Part shown: positions 7,074 through 11,598 of the stretch, piece after piece | Position numbering within the stretch: the stretch's first letter is position 1 | How the letters are laid out: every line of letters starts with the position of its first letter | Assembly (NCBI GenBank): GCA_021286965.1 | Contig: JAJTBK010000128.1 | Span: 1-11,598 of the forward strand | DNA length: 11,598 nt | Reading direction: 5' to 3' | Origin: Comamonadaceae bacterium | Lineage (GTDB): Bacteria > Pseudomonadota > Gammaproteobacteria > Burkholderiales > Burkholderiaceae_C | The notes under the pieces: model-generated | The model's input: only the letters and a program-made list of their open reading frames with translations | Told to the model about the DNA's origin: nothing | The model's database searches: none | Translations under genes and position numbers: made by a program

Positions 7074-7100
7074 CTTTCGCCCACCCTGCTTGCCGGTTTA
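7074..7100 (-). promoter_or_regulatory. Candidate sigma28 (FliA) promoter for the sugar operon
   Basis: On the minus strand TAAACCGG (7100-7093) is followed by 11 nt and then GGCGAAAG (7081-7074). The enterobacterial FliA consensus is TAAAGTTT-N11-GCCGATAA. The TAAA is exact, the spacing is exact, and 5 of 8 positions of the -10 agree. Transcription would start near 7067 and leave a leader of about 75 nt before rfbF. If real, the glycan genes would be expressed with late flagellar genes such as flagellin. The match is imperfect and was found by eye. Confidence 0.33.
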
Positions 7101-7124
7101 GAGTGGGCAGCTGTCTGCCACAAT
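7097..7124 (+). promoter_or_regulatory. Weak sigma70-like signal and inverted repeat before motA
   Basis: TTTAGA (7097-7102) and CACAAT (7119-7124) each match the sigma70 consensus at 4 of 6 positions, with a 16-nt spacer. The implied start would leave motA almost leaderless. Between them lies the perfect short inverted repeat GGCAG-CTGT-CTGCC (7106-7119), which could be an operator. Neither signal is strong. Confidence 0.2.
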
Positions 7125-7134
7125 CGCACGCACT

Positions 7135-7995
7135 ATGTTTCTCATCATCGGCTATCTGATCTGCTTCGGATGCATTTTTGGAGTGTTCGTCGCGCACGGC
7201 GGCAACGTCAAGGTGCTGCTGGAGGCCCTGCCTTTCGAGATGATCACCATCGGCGGTGGCGCGCTCGGCGCTTTCGTGGTGAACAACCAGCCCAAGGTGC
7301 TCAAGGCCACCATGGCGGCCCTACCCTCGGCGCTCAAGGGCAGCAAGTACACCAAGGCGCGTTACCTGGAGCTGATGTCGCTGCTGTACGACATTTTGCA
7401 AAAGGCGCGCAAGGAGGGGCTGATGGCGATCGAAGGTGACGTCGAGAGCCCCAAGGATTCGCCCCTGTTCCAAAAATACCCCGGCGTCGGTTCGGATCAC
7501 CACGTGGTCGAGTTCATGACCGACTACCTGCGCATGATGGTTTCGGGCAACCTCAACGCGCACGAGATCGAGGCCCTGATGGACAGCGAGATCGAAACCC
7601 ACCACCAGGAGGCACACGCCCCGGTGGCCGCCCTGACGCGCCTGGCCGGTGCGCTGCCGGCCTTCGGTATCGTGGCCGCCGTGCTGGGCGTGGTCAACAC
7701 CATGGGTTCGGTGGGCCAGCCGCCGGCGGTGCTCGGCGGCATGATCGCCTCGGCCCTGGTCGGCACCTTCCTCGGCATTTTCCTCGCCTACGGCGTGGCC
7801 GAACCGCTGGCCGGCCTGCTGGAGCAAAAAGCCGAAGACGCCGCCAAGGAATTTGTCTGCATCAAAACCACGCTGCTGGCCAGTATGCAGGGCTACAACC
7901 CGGCCACGGCCATCGAGTTTGGCCGCAAAGTGCTGTTCTCCGACGTGCGCCCGGGCTTTCTCGAACTCGAATCGCACGTCAAGGGCAAGAGCTGA
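7135..7995 (+). CDS. motA: Flagellar stator protein MotA
   Basis: A 286-residue inner-membrane protein that forms, with MotB, the proton-driven stator of the flagellar motor. It has four membrane segments: about 1-20, 33-50, 173-192 and 202-222. Arg92 and Glu100, in ARKEGLMAIE, match the E. coli MotA charged residues Arg90 and Glu98 that touch the rotor protein FliG. Pro175 and Pro224 match the functional Pro173 and Pro222. The start is fixed by the typical N-terminus MFLIIGYLICFG. There is no obvious ribosome-binding site. It is the first gene of the rightward motA-motB-cheY-cheZ run, 142 nt from the divergent rfbF. Confidence 0.97.
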   Translation: MFLIIGYLICFGCIFGVFVAHGGNVKVLLEALPFEMITIGGGALGAFVVNNQPKVLKATMAALPSALKGSKYTKARYLELMSLLYDILQKARKEGLMAIEGDVESPKDSPLFQKYPGVGSDHHVVEFMTDYLRMMVSGNLNAHEIEALMDSEIETHHQEAHAPVAALTRLAGALPAFGIVAAVLGVVNTMGSVGQPPAVLGGMIASALVGTFLGIFLAYGVAEPLAGLLEQKAEDAAKEFVCIKTTLLASMQGYNPATAIEFGRKVLFSDVRPGFLELESHVKGKS

Positions 7996-8019
7996 CGCGC
8001 GCGTTGACGCTGACACGCC

Positions 8020-8955
8020 ATGGCCGAGAAAAAACTCCAACCCATCATCATCAAGCGCGTCAAAAAGGGCGGCCATGCCGCCCATGGCGGCGCCTGGAAG
8101 ATTGCCTACGCCGACTTCGTCACGGCCATGATGGCGTTCTTCCTGCTGATGTGGCTGCTGGGCTCCACCGCCAAGGGCGATTTGCAGGGCATTGCAGCGT
8201 ACTTTGCCTCGCCGCTGAAGGTCTCGATGCAGGGCGGCGATGGCGCTGGCAGCAGCTCCAGCATCATCCCCGGCGGCGGCACCGACCTGTCGAAGGTGCA
8301 CGGCCAGGTGCGCCGCTCCGACTCGGCCGAGAACACCGCGCGACGCATGGACATCAACTCGCGCGCCGAGCGTGCGCGCCAGGACGCACAGCGCATCAAG
8401 ACGCTGCAGTCCAAGATCGACGCCATGATCTCGGGCAACCCCAAGCTCAACGAGTACCGCTCGCAGATCCGCATGGACGTCACGCCCGACGGCCTGCAGA
8501 TCCAGATCGTGGACGAGCAAAACCGCCCCATGTTCGACAGCGGCAGCCCGCTGGTCAAGCCCTACATGCGCGATATCCTGCGCGAGATCGGCTCGGCCCT
8601 GGGCGGGGTGGAAAACCACATCAGCCTCGCCGGCCACACCGACGCCACCCCCTACGGCAACGGCGACAAGGGCTACAGCAACTGGGAGCTGTCGGCCGAC
8701 CGCGCCAACGCCTCGCGCCGCGAGCTGGTGGCCGCCGGAATGCCCGACGACAAGCTGGTGCGCGTCGTCGGCCTGGCCGCGAGCGACCCGCTGGAGGCCA
8801 AGGAGCCGCGTGCCGCCGTCAACCGGCGCATCACCATCACGGTGCTCACGCGCGAGGCCGAGGAGCGCCTGTCGGGCCGCAACGCACCGCAAGTCACCAT
8901 GGAACAACTGCAGACTGAAAAGCAGGACAATCCCCAAGCCGCCGCACAGCCGTAA
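8020..8955 (+). CDS. motB: Flagellar stator protein MotB
   Basis: A 311-residue partner of MotA that anchors the stator to peptidoglycan. A basic cytoplasmic N-terminus precedes one membrane helix at about 28-50. The helix contains YADFVTAMMAFF, where Asp32 is the proton-carrying residue at the same number as in E. coli. A Ser/Gly-rich plug/linker follows at about 70-110. The C-terminal OmpA-like peptidoglycan-binding domain spans about 160-278, with GHTD at 205-208, NWELSADRAN at 221-230 and NRR at 268-270. The Asp32 carboxylate and overall sequence point to a proton motor. It starts 24 nt after motA with no clear ribosome-binding site. The residues after about 280 are a variable, Gln-rich tail. 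Confidence 0.97.
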   Translation: MAEKKLQPIIIKRVKKGGHAAHGGAWKIAYADFVTAMMAFFLLMWLLGSTAKGDLQGIAAYFASPLKVSMQGGDGAGSSSSIIPGGGTDLSKVHGQVRRSDSAENTARRMDINSRAERARQDAQRIKTLQSKIDAMISGNPKLNEYRSQIRMDVTPDGLQIQIVDEQNRPMFDSGSPLVKPYMRDILREIGSALGGVENHISLAGHTDATPYGNGDKGYSNWELSADRANASRRELVAAGMPDDKLVRVVGLAASDPLEAKEPRAAVNRRITITVLTREAEERLSGRNAPQVTMEQLQTEKQDNPQAAAQP

Positions 8956-8987
8956 CCACTTGTCACCACGGCTGCGCCCATGAGAAC

Positions 8988-9007
8988 ATTGACCATAAAT
9001 ATTGACC
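8988..9007 (+). repeat. Direct repeat ATTGACC x2 upstream of cheY
   Basis: Two copies of ATTGACC (8988-8994 and 9001-9007) are separated by ATAAAT. The pair forms a short AT-rich island in the 65-nt motB-cheY gap, directly before the cheY ribosome-binding site. A tandem protein-binding site or part of a promoter is possible. I see no convincing -35/-10 pair around it. Confidence 0.3.
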
Positions 9008-9020
9008 GAAGGGATCCCTT

Positions 9021-9404
9021 GTGTCTGATCTCCGTTTTTTGATCGTTGACGATTTTTCCACCATGCGCCGCATCGTGCGCAACCTGCTCAAGGAAAGCGG
9101 CTTTACCGAGGCCGACGAGGCCGAGGACGGGGTCGCTGCGTTGAACAAGCTGCGCAACAGCAAATTCGACTTTGTGGTTTCTGACATCAACATGCCGAAC
9201 ATGAACGGCTTTCAGCTGCTCGCCGAGATCAAGGGCGACGAAAAGCTCAAGCACCTGCCGGTGCTGATGGTGACGGCCGAAGCGCGCAAGGAAGACATCG
9301 TCATGGCCGCCCAGGGCGGCGCCGCCGGCTACATCGTCAAGCCCTTCACCAAGGCCACGCTGGAAGAGAAGGTCACCCTGATCCTCAAAAAACTGGGGAT
9401 GTAA
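9021..9404 (+). CDS. cheY: Chemotaxis response regulator CheY
   Basis: A 127-residue single receiver domain that carries the chemotaxis signal from CheA to the FliM switch. The acidic pocket is Asp10/Asp11 in [11 protein letters not shown], the phospho-acceptor is Asp55 in [12 protein letters not shown], and the switch residues are Thr85, Tyr104 and Lys107. These correspond to E. coli Asp12/13, Asp57, Thr87, Tyr106 and Lys109. The start is a GTG with GAAGGGA (9008-9014) 6 nt upstream. It is followed 4 nt later by cheZ. The close match over the full length leaves little doubt that it is the motility CheY. Confidence 0.97.
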   Translation: MSDLRFLIVDDFSTMRRIVRNLLKESGFTEADEAEDGVAALNKLRNSKFDFVVSDINMPNMNGFQLLAEIKGDEKLKHLPVLMVTAEARKEDIVMAAQGGAAGYIVKPFTKATLEEKVTLILKKLGM

Positions 9405-9408
9405 GGCC

Positions 9409-10035
9409 ATGGACGAGAGCCCGCACACGCCGCCCGGCAGCGGCGCCGAGGTACACCAAAAAATCGGCCTGCTCACGCGCCAGCTGCACAACGCCCTCAA
9501 CGAGCTGGGCTACGCCGAACAACTGCGCGGCAGCGCCGGCGAGCTGCCCGATGCGCAAAGCCGCCTGTCCTACATCGCCCGCCTGACGGGCGAGGCGGCC
9601 GAGAAGGTGCTGTACCGCGTCGAGCAGGCCAAGGCGCAGCACGAGCACATGGGCGCCGAAACCCAGCGCGTACTCGCAGCCCTGGTCAAAGACCCCGTGG
9701 CGGCAGTGGCCAAGGGCGAAATCTACAACCACCTGGTTGAAATGGGGCAGGTGACGCAGGCCGCCGACGAGCACCTGACCGAGATCATGATGGCGCAGGA
9801 CTTTCACGACCTCACCGGCCAGGTGATTGCGCGCGTCGTCAACCTGGCCTCGACCATCGAGCAACAGCTGGTGCAGCTGCTGGTGCAGACGGCACCAGCG
9901 GGCACCCCCGCCATCCAGCCAGCGGCGCCCGTGCAGGAGCGCCTGTCGGGCCCGGTGGTCGATCCCGCGCACACGCCCGACGTCGTCACCGACCAATCGC
10001 AAGTGGACGATCTACTGGCCAGTCTCGGTTTTTAA
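9409..10035 (+). CDS. cheZ: CheY-P phosphatase CheZ
   Basis: A 208-residue, largely helical protein that dephosphorylates CheY-P. The helical hairpin covers about 15-155. The active-site motif is MMAQDFHDLTGQV, where Asp134 and Gln138 match E. coli Asp143 and Gln147. A Pro/Ala-rich linker (about 157-192) leads to the C-terminal CheY-tethering helix VDDLLASLGF, which ends the protein. It starts 4 nt after the cheY stop and is probably translated from the same mRNA. It ends before a strong terminator and so is the last gene of the motA-cheZ unit. Confidence 0.95.
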   Translation: MDESPHTPPGSGAEVHQKIGLLTRQLHNALNELGYAEQLRGSAGELPDAQSRLSYIARLTGEAAEKVLYRVEQAKAQHEHMGAETQRVLAALVKDPVAAVAKGEIYNHLVEMGQVTQAADEHLTEIMMAQDFHDLTGQVIARVVNLASTIEQQLVQLLVQTAPAGTPAIQPAAPVQERLSGPVVDPAHTPDVVTDQSQVDDLLASLGF

Positions 10036-10055
10036 ACCGATTGCGCCTGCCCACC

Positions 10056-10103
10056 AAGGCCGAATAGCCGCCCATCCGGGGCGCTATTCGGCCTTTAGTT
10101 TTT
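10056..10103 (+). terminator. Strong Rho-independent terminator after cheZ
   Basis: AAGGCCGAATAGC and GCTATTCGGCCTT form a perfect 13-bp stem. An inner CGCCC/GGGCG extends it, with a single bulged C or none depending on register, to about 17 bp closed by a short ATCCG loop. The tract TTAGTTTTT follows immediately. It lies 20 nt after the cheZ stop and 42 nt before flhB, so it separates the motAB-cheYZ transcript from flhB-flhA. Confidence 0.92.
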
Positions 10104-10145
10104 GCACTGCGTCACGACAATGGCCTGACCCTCAGTGCCCCCGCC

Positions 10146-11294
10146 ATGGACTCCAGCCAAGACAAGAACCTACCCGCCACCGAGCGCAAGCTGCAAAAGG
10201 CCCGCGACGACGGCCAGGCAGCGCGCTCGCGCGATCTGTCGCACCTGGCGGTGCTGGGCATGGGCGCGGCCGCCACCCTGGTGCTGGCGCAGCCGCTGGT
10301 CGAGCACCTGCAGGCGGCGCTGGCGCAGCAGCTGCACTTCAACGCGGCCACGGTGCAGGCACCGCATTCCATGCTCGAACGCCTGCGTGCCATGGTGTTC
10401 GTCGGCATGGCCGCCAGCCTGGTGTTCGCCCTGCTCACGAGCACGGCGGTAGTGGCCAGCGCCGTCATGTCCGGCGGCTGGATCTGGAGCCTCAAGCCCA
10501 TCAGCCCGCAGTTCAACCGCCTGAACCCGCTGCAGGGCCTGGCGAACCTGTTTTCCAAGCAGCAGCTGACCAACGTCGCCAAGATGGTGCTGCTGACGGC
10601 GCTGCTGACCTTCGTCGCCTGGAGGTACTTTGACAGCGGTATCGAGCGCGTGACGCGCATGGCGCTGCAGCCCTCCCAGCTGGCGTTAACCGAGGTGGGG
10701 CAGTGGCTCACCCTGGGCCTGGCGCTGCTGCTGCTGGTGGTGTTCCTGGTGGCGCTGCTGGACGTGCCGCTGCAGATCTTCCTCTTCAAGTCGCGCCTGA
10801 AAATGAGCCACGAGGAAGTCAAGCAGGAGCACAAGGAGGCCGAGGGCAACCCGCAGATCAAGGGCAAGATCCGCCAGAAGCAGCGCGAGATTGCCGACCG
10901 CGCCAGCGTCGCCAACGTGCCGAAGGCGGATTTCGTCGTCATGAACCCAACCCACTACGCCGTGGCCCTGCGCTACGACGAGCAGAGCATGAACGCGCCG
11001 CAGGTCATCGCCAAGGGCACCGACCTGATCGCCTTCAAGATCCGCGACCTGGCCCAGCAGCACACCGTGCCGGTGCTGCAATCGCCCATGCTCGCGCGTG
11101 CGCTCTACGCCCACGCCGAGCTGGAGCAGCCCATTCCCGCCCAGCTCTACGCTGCCGTGGCGCAGGTGCTGGCCTATGTCTACCGCCTCAAGGCCGCCCT
11201 GCGCGGCGAAGGCCGGATGCCCGAGGAGCTGCCCGAGCCCTTCGTGCCGCCCGAGCTCGACCCCCTGCAGCGCACCACCGGAGCTAGCGCATGA
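10146..11294 (+). CDS. flhB: Flagellar type III export switch protein FlhB
   Basis: A 382-residue inner-membrane component of the flagellar export gate that switches substrate specificity from hook to filament. The family N-terminus is [19 protein letters not shown] at 12-30. Four hydrophobic segments lie near 33-50, 83-108, 143-160 and 187-206. A charged linker follows, then the autocleavage site NPTH at 267-270, where cleavage falls between Asn267 and Pro268. The cytoplasmic domain ends with a Pro/Glu-rich tail. No good ribosome-binding site precedes the ATG. Because the terminator lies only 42 nt upstream, a promoter must sit in that short gap or transcripts must read through. The stop overlaps the flhA start as ATGA. 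Confidence 0.96.
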   Translation: MDSSQDKNLPATERKLQKARDDGQAARSRDLSHLAVLGMGAAATLVLAQPLVEHLQAALAQQLHFNAATVQAPHSMLERLRAMVFVGMAASLVFALLTSTAVVASAVMSGGWIWSLKPISPQFNRLNPLQGLANLFSKQQLTNVAKMVLLTALLTFVAWRYFDSGIERVTRMALQPSQLALTEVGQWLTLGLALLLLVVFLVALLDVPLQIFLFKSRLKMSHEEVKQEHKEAEGNPQIKGKIRQKQREIADRASVANVPKADFVVMNPTHYAVALRYDEQSMNAPQVIAKGTDLIAFKIRDLAQQHTVPVLQSPMLARALYAHAELEQPIPAQLYAAVAQVLAYVYRLKAALRGEGRMPEELPEPFVPPELDPLQRTTGASA

Positions 11295-11463
11295 ACAACG
11301 CCGCCAATACCCTGCGCCAGTGGGCAGGCAGCAACGGCGCCATGCTGCAGGGGCTGTCGGCCCCGCTGCTGGTCGTTGCCATCCTGGCGCTGATGGTGCT
11401 GCCCATTCCGGCCTGGCTGCTCGATACTTTTTTCACGCTGAACATCGCCGTGGCGCTGATGTT
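11291..11463 (+). CDS. flhA: Flagellar export gate protein FlhA, N-terminal fragment
   Basis: It starts in a 4-nt ATGA overlap with flhB, with GGAG 7 nt upstream. The first ~57 residues are a normal FlhA N-terminus: a short cytoplasmic stretch, then a first hydrophobic segment ([22 protein letters not shown]), then [12 protein letters not shown]. FlhA should continue for more than 600 residues, with a second membrane helix and a PLDFSAFPT-like motif next. Instead, from about 11460 the sequence matches FlhA on the opposite strand. The forward frame stays open to the window edge, but its residues after ~59 are not FlhA-like. Confidence 0.9.
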
Positions 11464-11598
11464 GATGAGCAAAATCAAAATGCCGGCAACGGCGTCGCCG
11501 CGCACGAACTTGCTCGCGCCGTCCATGGAGCCGAAGAAGTTGGCCTCCTCCTGCACCTCGGCGCGGCGGCGCTTGGCCTCGTCCTCGTTGATGAGGCC
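11458..11598 (-). pseudogene. flhA: Inverted internal fragment of flhA at the right edge
   Basis: Read on the minus strand from 11598, the translation is [20 protein letters not shown], then [16 protein letters not shown], then [10 protein letters not shown]. This is a highly conserved internal piece of FlhA, about residues 165-215 in enteric numbering, and includes the Asp of VRGDA known to be important for proton-driven export. It lies in opposite orientation to the flhA start, joined near 11458-11467 where both orientations share a short string (GATG up to GATGTTGATG). Either the assembly is chimeric here or the genome carries an inversion that destroys flhA. Confidence 0.85.

Noticed and set aside
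6223..7197. An open N-terminal extension of about 325 codons in the rfbG frame
   Set aside because: It lies wholly over rfbF and the intergenic region in another frame. It is Arg/Ala-rich and unlike any dehydratase. The ATGA overlap gives a good start at 6222.
7321..8937. A 538-codon open frame on the minus strand across motA and motB
   Set aside because: It is antisense to two unmistakable genes. The translation is Ala/Gly/His-rich with no recognisable domain, which is normal for the opposite strand of GC-rich coding DNA.
10104..10138. GCACTG and CAGTGC inverted repeat in front of flhB
   Set aside because: The 6-bp arms lie 23 nt apart and match no binding site known to me. The repeat is too short to stand out from chance.
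1..11598. CRISPR arrays, tRNA or rRNA genes, insertion sequences, and defence or toxin genes
   Set aside because: No spaced repeats, cloverleaf-like segments, transposase motifs or defence domains were found. Almost every base is covered by the sugar, glycosyltransferase or flagellar genes.
11464..11598. Forward-frame continuation of flhA to the window edge
   Set aside because: The frame stays open, but the residues ([16 protein letters not shown] and so on) do not resemble FlhA, while the reverse strand matches FlhA perfectly in style. The forward reading is therefore not real coding sequence.

Overview
The window is high-GC, densely packed chromosomal DNA. It looks like a betaproteobacterium of the order Burkholderiales, most likely family Comamonadaceae (Acidovorax/Comamonas-like). 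This rests on the motA-motB-cheY-cheZ-flhB-flhA gene order, on protein sequences typical of that group, and on a short interspersed repeat that I recognise as Comamonadaceae-type inside one gene. The genus cannot be fixed from sequence alone.

Layout. (1) 2-1543 (+): the C-terminal part of a SPINDLY/OGT-type (GT41) protein glycosyltransferase, cut by the left edge. It ends at a hairpin that separates it from a convergent operon. (2) 6992 down to 1621 (-): a six-gene nucleotide-sugar operon. In transcription order it holds rfbF (CDP-glucose synthesis), rfbG (CDP-glucose 4,6-dehydratase), an RmlC-type 3,5-epimerase, a TylC3/NovU-type sugar C-methyltransferase, an SDR ketoreductase/epimerase and a CmcI-type ('cephalosporin hydroxylase') methyltransferase-like protein. 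The first five genes are joined by four successive 4-nt start/stop overlaps. (3) 6993-7134: a short divergent intergenic region with a sigma28-like promoter candidate facing rfbF and only weak signals facing motA. (4) 7135-10035 (+): motA, motB, cheY, cheZ, closed by a strong intrinsic terminator. (5) 10146-end (+): flhB and the first ~57 codons of flhA. Near 11460 the sequence switches to an inverted piece of a later part of flhA, which runs to the window edge.

How it works together (inference). The operon should make a CDP-linked, branched (C-methylated) 6-deoxyhexose, possibly also decorated by the CmcI-like enzyme. The GT41 enzyme next door and the flanking stator, chemotaxis and export genes suggest that the sugar ends up on flagellin. 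The 3-deoxygenation genes of the classic CDP-dideoxysugar pathways and the dTDP-rhamnose genes are absent from the window.

Most noteworthy points: the probable C-methyl-sugar flagellin glycosylation locus; an AT-rich interspersed repeat read in frame as rfbG coding sequence; a possible sigma28 link between sugar synthesis and late flagellar genes; and the inverted flhA segment at the right end, which is more likely an assembly chimera than biology.
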